47,687 nt of DNA from Nodosilinea sp. WJT8-NPBG4 (GTDB lineage Bacteria; Cyanobacteriota; Cyanobacteriia; Phormidesmidales; Phormidesmidaceae): positions 1 to 47,687 of the forward strand of contig JAHHHQ010000002.1 of NCBI GenBank assembly GCA_019359285.1, read 5' to 3'. A program made the position numbers and the translations under genes. Shown piece by piece: positions 26,209 through 35,498 of this stretch (its first letter is position 1; each line of letters begins with the position of its first letter). The notes below the pieces were generated by a model, which was given only the letters and a program-made list of their open reading frames with translations, made no database searches and had not been told where the DNA came from.

Positions 26209-26582
26209 TGTGACGATTCAGTGTGAACGAACAATCCGCGATCGCAGTGCTCCGTAATGACATATCTAAGCCGTCTCGCTAAGTCTTTTACCCAGGGGCA
26301 ACGGCTAACCGCCAGGGTGAGGTCGACTCGCAATGCCACGCTAGTGTATAGCCCCGTCCTCTCAAAGCAGAAGATCCCGCAAAGAGGTTCACGTAAATAG
26401 AGACATGTGGCTGCTACGGGCGGACATAGTCTTAGAACTTAATAGAAACTCTATGGAGACAGGGTGCCACCCCAAAACGCCCTAAGGGATCCTTTGGGGT
26501 TGCCCGAAGGTGAATTACTGCAAATTTCACTACACAATCGCGTCCTGAAGGACGCGATTGTGTAGTTTAGGCGGGCCTGGGG
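26209..26582. other. Intergenic region with a strong palindrome
   Basis: The right-hand part of this stretch of about 370 bases contains the 38-base inverted repeat listed separately. The left end holds the probable promoter of the glycosyltransferase copy 2 gene and the duplicated leader motif. There is no convincing ORF and no tRNA. Confidence 0.5.
26529..26566. repeat. Perfect 18-bp inverted repeat (38-bp palindrome)
   Basis: The arms ACTACACAATCGCGTCCT and AGGACGCGATTGTGTAGT are separated by two bases. It lies 16 bases beyond the stop of the DUF309 gene on the minus strand. There it could act as a transcript-end hairpin, although no T-tract follows. It resembles the 6075-6124 palindrome in form, not in sequence. 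Confidence 0.9.
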
Positions 26583-27047
26583 CTATACAGCTATGCGTAG
26601 TGCTGGCAAGCGGTGCTCGGCTCCAGCGATCGCCACTACGGCTTCTGGGTCACTCCCCGCCGCTAGCTCTCCCTGGGCGAGGGGCACCGCCGCCGCTACG
26701 TCAGCCACCCGCTCGGGGCCGCTCTGGTGCAGGGCAGTCAACCATGCCCAACCGCAATCAACCAGGCGCTCCACATCGATGCCCCCGTAGGTAGGCTCAA
26801 AAGGGCGCAGGCGATTCACCCCTTCCCCTAGCAAAATGCTGGCCCCTTGCCAGTTGTGGTTGCCCAGGTGATAGAGCCCCACCGCAATTTGCAAAATGCC
26901 TTGATAAAACGGCTTTTCGAGGGCGTTGGCCTCCATCCAAATGGCTTCGAGCACATCGTGGCAGGCATAATACTCGCCTTGGTTAAACAGAGCAACACCT
27001 TCCCCTAGGCGGGGATCAACACTATCGCTAGAGATATCGACGGCCAT
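26583..27047 (-). CDS. DUF309-family protein
   Basis: This 154-residue protein carries the DUF309 signature: GVALFNQGEYYACHDVLEAIWME (about 17-39). The FN-x-G-x-[YF]-[FY]-x-x-H-[ED] pattern is conserved, followed by YQGILQIAVGLYHLGNHNWQGA (about 48-69). DUF309 proteins are small helical proteins of unknown role; the His and Glu of the first motif suggest metal binding, but this is not established. The gene is divergent from glmM with about 90 bases between starts. Confidence 0.88.
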   Translation of the reverse strand: MAVDISSDSVDPRLGEGVALFNQGEYYACHDVLEAIWMEANALEKPFYQGILQIAVGLYHLGNHNWQGASILLGEGVNRLRPFEPTYGGIDVERLVDCGWAWLTALHQSGPERVADVAAAVPLAQGELAAGSDPEAVVAIAGAEHRLPALRIAV

Positions 27048-27138
27048 GACTATGGGGGAACTGGCCTAAAGGGATAGTTCCATCCTAAGGCAGAGGTGTT
27101 ATCCTCCACAGTGAGTGTGAGGTGTGAGGAAAATTAAC

Positions 27139-28611
27139 ATGGTAAGTTCTCCGGTGAGGCCGACGGGCACGGTACCTGTCAGCCAGCAACTCATTGATAC
27201 TGAGGCCGCTGTTGAGCGATCGCTAAAGGGATTGGGCGGTCTACAACTTCCCGCTGGTCCTCTGTTTGGCACCGATGGTATTCGTGGCAAAGCAGGCGAT
27301 CTTTTAAATGCTCCTCTAGCTATGGAAATTGGCTACTGGGCTGGGCAGATCATGCAGGCGCAGGGCTTGACCAACGGGCCAATTATTTTGGGCCAAGACT
27401 CCCGCACCTCTGGGCACATGCTGGCCACCGCCCTCTCCGCTGGGCTGACCTCGGCGGGGCTAGATGTGTGGCACATTGGGCTCTGCCCGACTCCCGCTGT
27501 CGCCTACCTGGCTGAGTCGTGCCAGGCCCTGGGCGGCATTATGATTTCGGCTAGCCACAACCCGCCAGCAGACAATGGCATTAAGTTTTTTGGAGGGGAC
27601 GGTACCAAGTTATCTAGCCCTGTGCAGGCCACTATCGAAGCGGCCCTGCGGGGTCAGGCGACGGCGATCGCGGCTGGCTCCAGTTGGGGGCAGTGCTATT
27701 ACCGCCCTGAGTTGGTCAACCGCTACGCCAGCTTTTTGCACGAGCCCCTGCTGCCCGGCCTTGATCTGGCTGGGATGAAGGTGGTGCTCGACATGGCCTG
27801 GGGCTCTGCCACTCGCCTGGCTGAGCAGGTGTTTGTGGAGGCTGGGGCCGAGGTGATTGCCCTGCACGGTGCCCCCGACGGCGATCGCATCAACGTCGAC
27901 TGTGGCTCGACTCATTTGGAACCCTTAAAAGCCGCTATTCAGGCCCACGGGGCCGACCTGGGTTTTGCCTTCGACGGCGATGCCGACCGGGTTATGGCGG
28001 TGGATGCCCATGGTCGTGTGGTCGATGGCGACTACATTCTCTATCTCTGGGGCAAGCGACTGCAAGAGCAGGGGCGGCTGCCCAACGACACCCTGATTTC
28101 TACGGTGATGGCCAACCTGGGCTTTGAGCGCGCTTGGGAAAAGCTGGGCGGCACCCTGGTGCGCACCCAAGTCGGCGATCAGCATGTGCACAGCGAAATG
28201 GTTCGCCGGGGGGCTAAGCTCGGGGGCGAACAGTCAGGCCACATTCTTTGCCACCACTACAGCCTGACCGGCGACGGCATTCTCACCGCCTTGCATCTAG
28301 CGACTCTAGTGCAGACGCTGGGTGGTTCCCTAGCGGCCTTGGTGGATGACAGCTTTCAGACCTACCCTCAGAAGCTACAGAACGTGATAGTGGTCGATCG
28401 CGATCGCAGACTCAACTGGCAAGACTGCGCCCCCGTTTGCCAGGCTGTTGAATCCGCTGAGCAAGCTATGGGTGACGCGGGTCGGGTGCTGGTGCGCCCC
28501 TCCGGCACCGAGCCGGTCATTCGAGTCATGGTCGAGGCCGCAGACGCGGGCCTCGTCGATCGCTGGACTCAGCACATTGTGCAGGCCGTCACCCAGCACC
28601 TAGTGGTGTAA
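27139..28611 (+). CDS. glmM: Phosphoglucosamine mutase
   Basis: This enzyme interconverts glucosamine-6-phosphate and glucosamine-1-phosphate for UDP-GlcNAc and peptidoglycan. I choose the ATG at 27139 (490 residues) because GAGGA lies about nine bases upstream; a GTG five codons earlier is less likely. The phosphoserine loop is ISASHNPP (about 136-143, active Ser about 139), the metal loop is FDGDADRV, and [12 protein letters not shown] near the C-terminus binds phosphate. The length is about 40 residues above the usual bacterial GlmM because of an N-terminal extension before [11 protein letters not shown] hairpin terminator follows the stop. Confidence 0.94.
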   Translation: MVSSPVRPTGTVPVSQQLIDTEAAVERSLKGLGGLQLPAGPLFGTDGIRGKAGDLLNAPLAMEIGYWAGQIMQAQGLTNGPIILGQDSRTSGHMLATALSAGLTSAGLDVWHIGLCPTPAVAYLAESCQALGGIMISASHNPPADNGIKFFGGDGTKLSSPVQATIEAALRGQATAIAAGSSWGQCYYRPELVNRYASFLHEPLLPGLDLAGMKVVLDMAWGSATRLAEQVFVEAGAEVIALHGAPDGDRINVDCGSTHLEPLKAAIQAHGADLGFAFDGDADRVMAVDAHGRVVDGDYILYLWGKRLQEQGRLPNDTLISTVMANLGFERAWEKLGGTLVRTQVGDQHVHSEMVRRGAKLGGEQSGHILCHHYSLTGDGILTALHLATLVQTLGGSLAALVDDSFQTYPQKLQNVIVVDRDRRLNWQDCAPVCQAVESAEQAMGDAGRVLVRPSGTEPVIRVMVEAADAGLVDRWTQHIVQAVTQHLVV

Positions 28612-28617
28612 CTCCTC

Positions 28618-28650
28618 AGACCCCTGGGTTTTTCAAAAACCCAGGGGTCT
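28618..28650 (+). terminator. Intrinsic terminator of glmM
   Basis: A perfect 16-bp inverted repeat (AGACCCCTGGGTTTTT / AAAAACCCAGGGGTCT) lies six bases after the glmM stop, with almost no loop. It is followed by a short TTAA tail. The A/T-rich top of the stem would open to form the loop. Confidence 0.8.
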
Positions 28651-28807
28651 TAAGCTGGCAACAATCACTCGCCTCAAGGATTGGCTAGGAACACCTGAAA
28701 AACCGGTATAGCGGTCACGCTTAGCCAAATTACAGCGGCCACCATAGGGGCAGATAGACGGGATTTCCCTAGCCTATCTGCCCCTTAATTGCGTTTGGAG
28801 CCTAGCG

Positions 28808-29572
28808 ATGGTGGCGAGCTTTCTCAGCCTGATGTCGGTGATAATTTTGCTGGGTATTTTTGGCCTGGCCCAGTGGTGGCAGATCCCTGTGGGCAACTTC
28901 GCCGACTGGGTCGTGGGCTTGGCCAGCTTTGGCTGGCTGCTGACGATTACCACCGTGCCCTGGAATATCTACTTTGAGGCCAAGGGAGCGCTGAGCGAAG
29001 CGACCCTGTCCGCAGAAAACGGCATTACAGTTGACGATCGCCAGGTTGACTACGTGCGATCGCTGGCCCGCTGGTCCCTGCGCCTCGTCCTTGGCCTGCA
29101 CCTGCTCACCACTCTGGGCCTCTACCTGCTCGCCAGCACAGGCGTCAGCCAGCTCGGATACTGGGGCTCGGCCGCCGCCCTGTTGCTCAGCGGTCTACGC
29201 CCCGCCGTTCGCACCTATCAGTACTTTGCTGCCCGCATTGCCGCCATTCAGCAGCAGTTTAAGTACCCTCGCGAAGATGTGGTGTGGCTGCGCGATCGCC
29301 TTACCCAGGCCGAAACCAAGCTAGAGGAGCTCACCACCCAGCTTAATACCGACGACCCCGCCTCCTGGGCCGCCACCGAGCAGCGCCAGCGCCAGGCCCT
29401 GCGGCAGGACCTCACCGTCCTCGCTACAGAGGTCACAACGCTGGTAGCGACTAACCAGACAGAGCACCAGCGGTTAGCCCTAGAGGGACAGCAGGCGATC
29501 GCCCAGCTCAGCGCCGACGGCCAGTTTCTAGAACACGTGCGCGAAATCATTCGTTTCTTTAAAGCAGCCTAG
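28808..29572 (+). CDS. Four-helix membrane protein with C-terminal coiled coil, unknown function
   Basis: This protein has 254 residues. Hydrophobic helices lie at about 4-24, 32-52, 92-112 and 118-135. The loop after the second helix (YFEAKGALSEATLSAENGITVDDRQVDYVRSLAR, about 58-90) is polar and charged. The soluble C-terminal part (about 150-250) is a Gln/Glu/Leu-rich coiled coil ending REIIRFFKAA. I take it for a conserved cyanobacterial protein but know no function. It stands alone between glmM and prfB. Confidence 0.75.
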   Translation: MVASFLSLMSVIILLGIFGLAQWWQIPVGNFADWVVGLASFGWLLTITTVPWNIYFEAKGALSEATLSAENGITVDDRQVDYVRSLARWSLRLVLGLHLLTTLGLYLLASTGVSQLGYWGSAAALLLSGLRPAVRTYQYFAARIAAIQQQFKYPREDVVWLRDRLTQAETKLEELTTQLNTDDPASWAATEQRQRQALRQDLTVLATEVTTLVATNQTEHQRLALEGQQAIAQLSADGQFLEHVREIIRFFKAA

Positions 29573-29711
29573 GGAATCGAAAGTAGCGGGGAACAGAAGC
29601 GTAAAAACAATATCCCAAATTCCTTTTCACCCCCTACCCCCTCACTCCCTACCTTTCTAGCCCCCAAGATTCGCTATAGTGATTTCCCAAGCCAGAAATA
29701 CCCTCACTTCC

Positions 29712-30837
29712 ATGATCGACACTACCGACCTCAAGCGCGAGCTTGACGAACTCACCAATCGCCTGGGTAAAACCCAGGAGTATCTTTGACATCCCTGCCC
29801 TTGAAGCCCGCATTCAAGACCTGGAGCAGGTCGCTGCCCAGCCCGACTTTTGGGATGACCAGAGCAAGGCCCAAGACTCCCTACAAGAGCTGAGCGACTA
29901 TAAGGCCAACCTCAGCCAGCTCACCACCTGGCAAACCAGCCTCGATGACACCGTTGCCATTCTCGAGCTGCTGCAAGAAGATCAGGACGAATCTCTTTTT
30001 CAAGAAGCCCAGGCCACCGTTACCAGCCTCAGCCAAGAGCTAGACCAGTGGGAGCTTCAGCAACTGCTCTCTGGCCCCTACGACAAAAAAGGAGCTGTCC
30101 TGACCCTCAACGCCGGAGCGGGGGGCACCGATGCCCAAGACTGGGCCGAGATGCTGCTGCGCATGTACACCCGCTGGGCCGAGCGCCAGGGCTACCAGGT
30201 GCACCTAGTCGAAATATCGGATGGAGAAGAGGCCGGGCTAAAATCAGCCACCCTGGAGATTACCGGGCGCTACGCCTACGGCTACCTCAAGTCTGAAAAA
30301 GGCACCCACCGCCTGGTGCGAATTTCGCCCTTTAACGCCAACGGCAAGCGCCAGACCAGCTTTGCCGGGGTAGAGATCATGCCGATTCTCGATCAAAATA
30401 TCGAGTTGGATATCCCCGAAAAAGATCTGGAAATCAAAACCTCGCGATCGGGCGGAGCGGGCGGTCAAAACGTCAACAAGGTGGAGACAGCGGTGCGCAT
30501 TACCCACCTACCCACGGGGATATCAGTGCGCTGCACCCAGGAGCGATCGCAGCTGCAAAACCGCGAAAAGGCCATGATCATCCTCAAGGCCAAGCTGCTA
30601 ATTATTGCCCAAGAACAACAGGCCAAGGCGATCGCCGAAATTCGCGGTGACATGGTTGAAGCTAGCTGGGGTGCCCAGATTCGCAACTATGTGTTTCACC
30701 CTTATCAGCTAGTCAAAGACCTGCGCACCGGGGTTGAGACCACGGCGATCGACGACGTGATGGCCGGAGAACTCGAAGCCTTTATCCAAGCCTATCTGCG
30801 CCAGGAAAATCAGGTGCTGCAAGATCAGACGGCCTAG
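29712..30837 (+). CDS. prfB: Peptide chain release factor 2 (programmed +1 frameshift)
   Basis: Translation starts at ATG 29712 ([17 protein letters not shown]) and reads 25 codons to CTT at 29784, then meets TGA (29787-29789). A +1 shift continues at GAC (29788), giving a 374-residue protein. The RF2-specific tripeptide SPF (about 205-207) recognises UGA and UAA. GGQ (about 250-252) catalyses peptide release. Both positions match those of E. coli RF2. The frame without the shift would need an internal start and would lose the conserved N-terminus. The downstream genes (DUF3285, ybeY, dgkA, trpG) run in the same direction. Confidence 0.97.
29774..29790 (+). promoter_or_regulatory. Autoregulatory +1 frameshift site of prfB
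   Basis: The sequence CCAGGAGTATCTTTGAC contains a Shine-Dalgarno-like AGGAG three bases before the slippery CTT, then the in-frame TGA and a C. When RF2 is scarce, the ribosome pauses at TGA and slips forward, so RF2 controls its own synthesis. This is the classical arrangement seen in E. coli. Confidence 0.95.
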
Positions 30838-30952
30838 GGCATGGGGCGTAATCTGATGAAGTCAGCCACCAGGGCGACCCCTAATAGTGCTGCCCCGCTA
30901 CCCACCCAGAAAACCCAGTACATTAAAGCTATCTAGCACTGCGACGTTTCCT

Positions 30953-31153
30953 ATGAGCCAAGAGCAACCCACCTTAGACCCGGCTGCGACCCCGCAGCCC
31001 TCACCGACCGCTTCTGCTGAAGCGCCCCCCAGCTTTGTCAAATTGGCCATGCGCAACATGGTTAAGAAGGGCGGCAAGTCTCTGTTTCACTTCTCGCTGA
31101 CCGTGACCGCTCTGCTGAGCCTGCTGGTAGGTTTAGCCTACCTGACCCATTAA
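30953..31153 (+). CDS. DUF3285-like small membrane protein
   Basis: The ATG at 30953 (MSQEQPTLDPAATP) gives 66 residues; a frame 22 codons longer lacks a sensible start. The Pro/Ala-rich N-terminus (about 1-30) precedes FVKLAMRNMVKKGGKSLFHFSLTVTALLSLLVGLAYLTH. That pattern (MRNMV-K-GG-SL-HF, then one membrane helix) I associate with the cyanobacteria-only DUF3285 family. The position between prfB and ybeY, three bases before the latter, indicates a shared transcript. Function unknown; thylakoid localisation is only a guess. Confidence 0.8.
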   Translation: MSQEQPTLDPAATPQPSPTASAEAPPSFVKLAMRNMVKKGGKSLFHFSLTVTALLSLLVGLAYLTH

Positions 31154-31155
31154 CC

Positions 31156-31674
31156 ATGGCTACAACTCTTTTCCCTATGCCGACCCTAGAGGTGGCCCTA
31201 GACCCAGAGCATCCCGAGGCTGAGGTGGTATCGGCCGACGAGTGGGAGACCTGGTTCACCCAGTGGGGCCAGCAGATGGCCCTGGAGGGATCCCCCATTG
31301 GGGCCTACGAGCTATCGCTGAAGCTGACGACCGATGGGGCGATCGCTGCCCTCAACCACCAGTTTCGCCAGCTCGACCAGCCCACCGACGTGCTTTCCTT
31401 CGCCGCGCTCGAAACCGATTTTCCTCAAATAGACGAGATTTTAACGACGGAGCCCCTTTATTTGGGCGACATTATTATTTCCCTAGACACCGCCGCTCGC
31501 CAGGCGGCAGAAGCCGGTCATTCCCTGCGCTGGGAGACAGCCTGGCTAGCCGCCCACGGATTTTTGCACCTGCTGGGCTGGGATCACCCCGATGACCCTA
31601 GTCTGGTAGAAATGCTGGACAAACAAAGCGAATTGCTCACCGCCGCTGGGTTAAAGTCTGAAGGAGTAGGCTAA
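31156..31674 (+). CDS. ybeY: Endoribonuclease YbeY
   Basis: This 172-residue protein is a zinc-dependent RNase needed for 16S rRNA 3'-end maturation and ribosome quality control. The zinc-binding triad lies in AAHGFLHLLGWDH (H134, H138 and H144), the UPF0054 signature HGxLHLxGxDH. PTDVLSFA (about 76-83) is the other conserved block. It begins three bases after the DUF3285-like gene. The length is near that of other cyanobacterial YbeY proteins. Confidence 0.95.
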   Translation: MATTLFPMPTLEVALDPEHPEAEVVSADEWETWFTQWGQQMALEGSPIGAYELSLKLTTDGAIAALNHQFRQLDQPTDVLSFAALETDFPQIDEILTTEPLYLGDIIISLDTAARQAAEAGHSLRWETAWLAAHGFLHLLGWDHPDDPSLVEMLDKQSELLTAAGLKSEGVG

Positions 31675-31746
31675 ATTAGCCCTGATTCGTCCTCCACAGT
31701 ACGGTATAGGGGCATATCGCTCCATGGTTTCTATCAGTAATTATCT

Positions 31747-32211
31747 ATGACCCTCTATAGCGAAAACTCCGAGACGGTGGTGTCGGTGCCTGAGGCTAAC
31801 CTTAGCCCAGTAAACCGCTCGCTCTCCTGGAAGGTAGCCACCAATCTGCTTGTGAGCTTTAGGTATGCCTGGCAGGGGGTGGCCTACGCCTTTCGCACCC
31901 AGCGCAACTTTCGCATTCACGTAGGAGTAGGCAGCTTTGCGGTTAGTCTGGCGATCGCCCTCAGCCTCGCCCCGGTGGAGCTGGCGGTGATTATCCTCAC
32001 CTGCGGCATCGTGCTCACCATGGAGCTAATCAACACTGCCCTAGAGTCGGTGGTTGACCTCACCGTCGAGCAGACCTACCACGAACTCGCTAAGATTGCC
32101 AAAGACTGTGCCGCCGCCGCCGTGCTGATCTCGGCGCTGATCTCGGTGTCGGTGGCCGCCTGCCTGCTGCTGCCGCCGCTGTGGCAGCTTCTGCAACCCC
32201 AGTTTTTTTAG
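31747..32211 (+). CDS. dgkA: Diacylglycerol kinase family protein (DgkA type)
   Basis: This 154-residue integral membrane kinase is predicted to phosphorylate diacylglycerol or undecaprenol. An N-terminal cytoplasmic extension of about 35 residues precedes the DgkA core, [22 protein letters not shown] (about 38-59). [14 protein letters not shown] (about 91-104) contains the catalytic Glu and Asn of the family, and [20 protein letters not shown] follows. Three membrane helices are seen at about 62-80, 82-98 and 118-145. The extension and the '[10 protein letters not shown]' block are typical of Gram-positive/cyanobacterial undecaprenol kinase-like members. Confidence 0.92.
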   Translation: MTLYSENSETVVSVPEANLSPVNRSLSWKVATNLLVSFRYAWQGVAYAFRTQRNFRIHVGVGSFAVSLAIALSLAPVELAVIILTCGIVLTMELINTALESVVDLTVEQTYHELAKIAKDCAAAAVLISALISVSVAACLLLPPLWQLLQPQFF

Positions 32212-32245
32212 CCTCAGCTCTTTAAACCCCATTCTGCCTGCGCCC

Positions 32246-32851
32246 ATGATTTTGGTCATCGACAACTACGACAGCTTTACCTACAATCTGGTGCAGTACC
32301 TGGGCGAACTGGGGGCCGAGCTACCGGTGGCGGGCGACCTGCAGGTGTTTCGCAATGACGAGATCACCGTGGATGAGATTATGGCTCTCAAGCCCGACGG
32401 CATCGTCATCTCCCCCGGCCCCGGCACTCCTAATGACTCAGGGGTTTCGCTGGAGATCATCGAAAAGCTTGGCCCTACGCTCCCTATTCTCGGCGTGTGT
32501 CTGGGCCACCAGAGCATCGGTCAGGTGTTCGGCGGCAACGTGGTGCGCGCCGCCGAACTGATGCATGGTAAAACCTCTCCCGTCTTCCACACCGGCCAGG
32601 GCGTATTTGCCGGTCTAGAGAATCCTTTCTTGGCCACCCGCTACCACAGCCTGGTGATCGATCGCCCCACCTGCCCCGATGTGCTCGAGATTACCGCTTG
32701 GGTTGAAGATGGCACCATTATGGGTGTGCAGCATCGCGACTACCCGCATCTGCAAGGGGTGCAATTTCACCCCGAGAGCATTCTCACCGAGTCGGGCCTG
32801 CAAATTCTGCGAAACTTTTTGATGACCTTGCCTGTACCTGTAGCGGCTTAA
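32246..32851 (+). CDS. trpG: Anthranilate/aminodeoxychorismate synthase glutamine amidotransferase subunit
   Basis: This class I glutamine amidotransferase has 201 residues. It releases ammonia from glutamine for the TrpE or PabB partner in tryptophan or folate synthesis. The nucleophile is C85 in [12 protein letters not shown], and the His/Glu pair lies in [10 protein letters not shown] (H175, E177). The start [19 protein letters not shown] is typical. In cyanobacteria this subunit may be shared by both pathways, so it could also be named pabA. It follows dgkA by about 35 bases. No trpE is nearby. Confidence 0.93.
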   Translation: MILVIDNYDSFTYNLVQYLGELGAELPVAGDLQVFRNDEITVDEIMALKPDGIVISPGPGTPNDSGVSLEIIEKLGPTLPILGVCLGHQSIGQVFGGNVVRAAELMHGKTSPVFHTGQGVFAGLENPFLATRYHSLVIDRPTCPDVLEITAWVEDGTIMGVQHRDYPHLQGVQFHPESILTESGLQILRNFLMTLPVPVAA

Positions 32852-32919
32852 GGCGAGCTCATCTACGCCAGCTTATCTAGCTTAAAATTAGAGCTACAGC
32901 TTTTCAGGGGTTCTCAGCC

Positions 32920-33495
32920 ATGAGCGTTGCTAAAAGCCCAGTTCGCTGGACCACCAAAGACATCGAAGTGCTCCCTGAAAATGAGTGGGTTCGCTACGAG
33001 ATTATTGACGGAGAGTTGTTTGTGACTAGGTCGCCTCACCACAAACATCAACAGCTGGCAGGTCGTATTTTTGCTGCATTAGACAACTGGGCGATTAGCT
33101 CTGGTGAAGGCGAAGCATCCATCATGCCGGGACTAATCTTCTCAGATGCCGACAATGTTTCTCCTGATGTGGTGTGGGCAAGTACCGAGCGACTTGCCCA
33201 AATCCAAGACGAGGCGGGCCACTTCCAGGGGGCACCGGAGTTGGTCGTCGAAGTGTTATCGCCGGGTAAAGCCAACGAAGAGCGCGATCGCTCCGCCAAA
33301 CTCAAGCTCTACTCTATTCAAGGCGTTTTGGAATATTGGATTGTGGATCGCACTGCCCAGCGCATCGAGATCTATCGTCGCGAGCAGGCTCAGCTGACCT
33401 TGACCACTACCCTATTGGCCCAGGACACGATTACCTCAGAACTATTACCGGGATTTGCTTGCGAGGTGGCCCGCCTGTTTGCAGCGCGAGGTTGA
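32920..33495 (+). CDS. Uma2/DUF820-family PD-(D/E)xK nuclease-fold protein
   Basis: This protein has 191 residues. The landmarks are YEIIDGELFVTRSPHHKHQ (about 27-45), SPDVVWAS (about 87-94) with the catalytic-type Asp, PELVVEVLSPG (about 107-117) with the Glu, KLKLYSIQGVLEYWIVD (about 127-143) with the Lys, and a terminal LLPGF. This is the 'Uma2 endonuclease' family, present in dozens of copies in many cyanobacteria. No nuclease activity has been shown for most of them. It lies between trpG and crtI, with its own apparent start region. Confidence 0.9.
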   Translation: MSVAKSPVRWTTKDIEVLPENEWVRYEIIDGELFVTRSPHHKHQQLAGRIFAALDNWAISSGEGEASIMPGLIFSDADNVSPDVVWASTERLAQIQDEAGHFQGAPELVVEVLSPGKANEERDRSAKLKLYSIQGVLEYWIVDRTAQRIEIYRREQAQLTLTTTLLAQDTITSELLPGFACEVARLFAARG

Positions 33496-33558
33496 CCAGC
33501 AGTAGTAGAATACGAACAAGTTATTAACGTTTGTAACAGAATCTCTCAGGAGTCAAGC

Positions 33559-35202
33559 ATGGGCCGGAAGCAGGCGATCGTGATTGGGGCTGGGGTAGGC
33601 GGGCTCTCCATGGGTATCCGCCTGCAAAGTCTGGGGTTTGACACCACCATCGTTGAGGCGCTAGATGCTCCTGGCGGTCGAGCCTACGTGCGACGCGAGC
33701 AGGGTTTTACCTTCGACATGGGGCCAACGGTGATCACGGTGCCTCACTTTATCGAAGAGCTGTTTTCGCTGGAGCGCGATCGCGCCGACCTCACCACCGA
33801 GGATTTCCCCTCCACCATCGTCGACGAGAACAAGCGCATCAAAGAAGGGGTTTCGGGTGGCCCCAACACCAGCCGCTACGTGCAAATCGTCCCGATTCTG
33901 CCCTTCTACCGCATCTACTTCGATGACGGCACCTTCTTCGACTACGACGGCGACGAAGCCCACACCCACGAGCAGATTCTCGCCCTGGGCGAACCGGGCG
34001 ACTTAGAGGGCTACAAACGCTTCCACGAGCAGGCCCGCGCCATCTTTGAGCGGGGCTTTTTAGAGCTGGGCTACACCCACTTTGGCGATGTCGGCACCAT
34101 GCTCAAGGTGGCCCCCGACCTGCTCAAGCTCGATGCCGTCCGCAACCTGTTCCGCTTTAGCGGCCGCTACTTTAAGAGCGACAAGCTGCGCCAGGTCTTC
34201 ACCTTCGAGCCGCTGCTGGTGGGTGGCAACCCCCTGTCGGTGCCCGCCATCTACGCCATGATTCACTTTGTCGAAAAAACCTGGGGCATTCACTTTGCCA
34301 TGGGTGGCACTGGGGCGCTGGTGCAGGGCTTTGTGAAAAAGTTTGAGGAGCTGGGCGGCAAGATCCGGTACAACGCGCCGGTCAGCAAAATTAACGTCAC
34401 TCGCAAGGACGGCAAGAAGGTAGCTACGGGTGTCACTCTGGGCGACGGCCTGACGGTGACCGCCGATGTTGTGGTTTCTAATGCCGACTGGGCCACCACC
34501 TACGGCAAGCTGATCGAACCCCAGTACCGTTTCTGGAACAGCGACCTGCGGGTGAAGCTGTCTCAGCAGTCAATGTCGGTGTTTGTGATCTACTTTGGCT
34601 TTAAAGCTGACGGCAACGAAAACGAGAAGCTGTGTCACCACACCATCATCCTCGGCCCCCGCTACGAAGAGCTGCTGAAAGATATCTTTGGCCGCAAGAT
34701 TTTTCCCAAAGATTTCTCCCAGTACCTACACCTGCCTACCCTGAGCGATCCTTCCCTGGCTCCGCCCGGACATCACGCAGCCTACACCTTGCTGCCGATG
34801 CCTAATAACAAGTCTGGGATTGACTGGAACGAGATGGGCGATCGCCTCAAAGACATCGTCTTTGACTTTCTCGACGAGCGCGGCTTCCTGCCTAACCTGA
34901 GAGAGCGGCTGGTTTGCCACAGCTACATTACTCCCGACTACTTTGAAAACACCCTCGACGCCTATGCGGGCAATGCCTTTGGCCTCGAACCTTTGCTGGT
35001 GCAGTCGGCCTTTTTCCGGCCCCACAACCGCAGCGAAGACATCAACGGTCTCTACTTAGTGGGTGCCGGCACCCAGCCTGGGGCAGGCACCCCCAGCGTG
35101 ATGATGTCGGCCAAAATGACGGCGCGGCTAGTAGCCGAAGACTATGGCGTGTCTGACGATATTGTCAGCGGTAAAGCTAGCCCCGAGCTGAGCGTCCGAT
35201 AG
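33559..35202 (+). CDS. crtI: CrtI-type phytoene desaturase
   Basis: This 547-residue flavoprotein desaturates phytoene in carotenoid synthesis. [20 protein letters not shown] (about 7-26) is the FAD-binding fold. [32 protein letters not shown] (about 38-69) and [18 protein letters not shown] (about 218-235) match bacterial CrtI closely. So do [19 protein letters not shown] (about 252-270) and the C-terminal [18 protein letters not shown] block ([17 protein letters not shown]). Most cyanobacteria use the plant-type CrtP/CrtQ/CrtH route; CrtI is known in Gloeobacter. A good Shine-Dalgarno (CAGGAG) precedes ATG 33559. The protein may instead act on another carotenoid, such as a ketolase/desaturase relative. 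Confidence 0.85.
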   Translation: MGRKQAIVIGAGVGGLSMGIRLQSLGFDTTIVEALDAPGGRAYVRREQGFTFDMGPTVITVPHFIEELFSLERDRADLTTEDFPSTIVDENKRIKEGVSGGPNTSRYVQIVPILPFYRIYFDDGTFFDYDGDEAHTHEQILALGEPGDLEGYKRFHEQARAIFERGFLELGYTHFGDVGTMLKVAPDLLKLDAVRNLFRFSGRYFKSDKLRQVFTFEPLLVGGNPLSVPAIYAMIHFVEKTWGIHFAMGGTGALVQGFVKKFEELGGKIRYNAPVSKINVTRKDGKKVATGVTLGDGLTVTADVVVSNADWATTYGKLIEPQYRFWNSDLRVKLSQQSMSVFVIYFGFKADGNENEKLCHHTIILGPRYEELLKDIFGRKIFPKDFSQYLHLPTLSDPSLAPPGHHAAYTLLPMPNNKSGIDWNEMGDRLKDIVFDFLDERGFLPNLRERLVCHSYITPDYFENTLDAYAGNAFGLEPLLVQSAFFRPHNRSEDINGLYLVGAGTQPGAGTPSVMMSAKMTARLVAEDYGVSDDIVSGKASPELSVR

Positions 35203-35214
35203 CTCAGAGCTGAT

Positions 35215-35235
35215 GTAGGGTGGGCACTGCCCACC
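35215..35235. repeat. Dispersed palindromic repeat, GTAGGGTGGGC family (copy 3)
   Basis: The sequence GTAGGGTGGGCACTGCCCAC is the same element as at 10481-10502 and 10567-10587. It lies just downstream of crtI. The three copies share the GTAGGGTGGGC arm, with the central bases variable. Confidence 0.85.
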
Positions 35236-35321
35236 AACCACTGCCAAGGCGTGCCTGTCAATCGAGCTCACCAGTACTGCATACGGTGCATGGCGGCTAC
35301 AACTAGACTGGGACTGCCCCA

Positions 35322-35371
35322 GAGGTTGGTTATGCCCATACCAAAACGGGTGGCTGGGCATAACCAACCTC
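35322..35371. repeat. 17-bp perfect inverted repeat with 16-base loop
   Basis: The arms GAGGTTGGTTATGCCCA and TGGGCATAACCAACCTC flank a 16-base loop (35339-35354). It sits about 120 bases beyond the crtI stop and about 130 bases before the MBL-fold gene. It may end the crtI transcript or form part of a small mobile repeat. No T-tract is visible on the plus strand. Confidence 0.85.
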
Positions 35372-35498
35372 AAAATCGCCAATCCAAAACTGGTACGTCC
35401 AGTTCTATGGCTGGCTCAAAATGAGGCAATAAACCGGCGGTTTGCGGTCTACACTAGGCTAGCCAAAGCTATATGTATTGTGTGGGAGTAAGAGTGTA

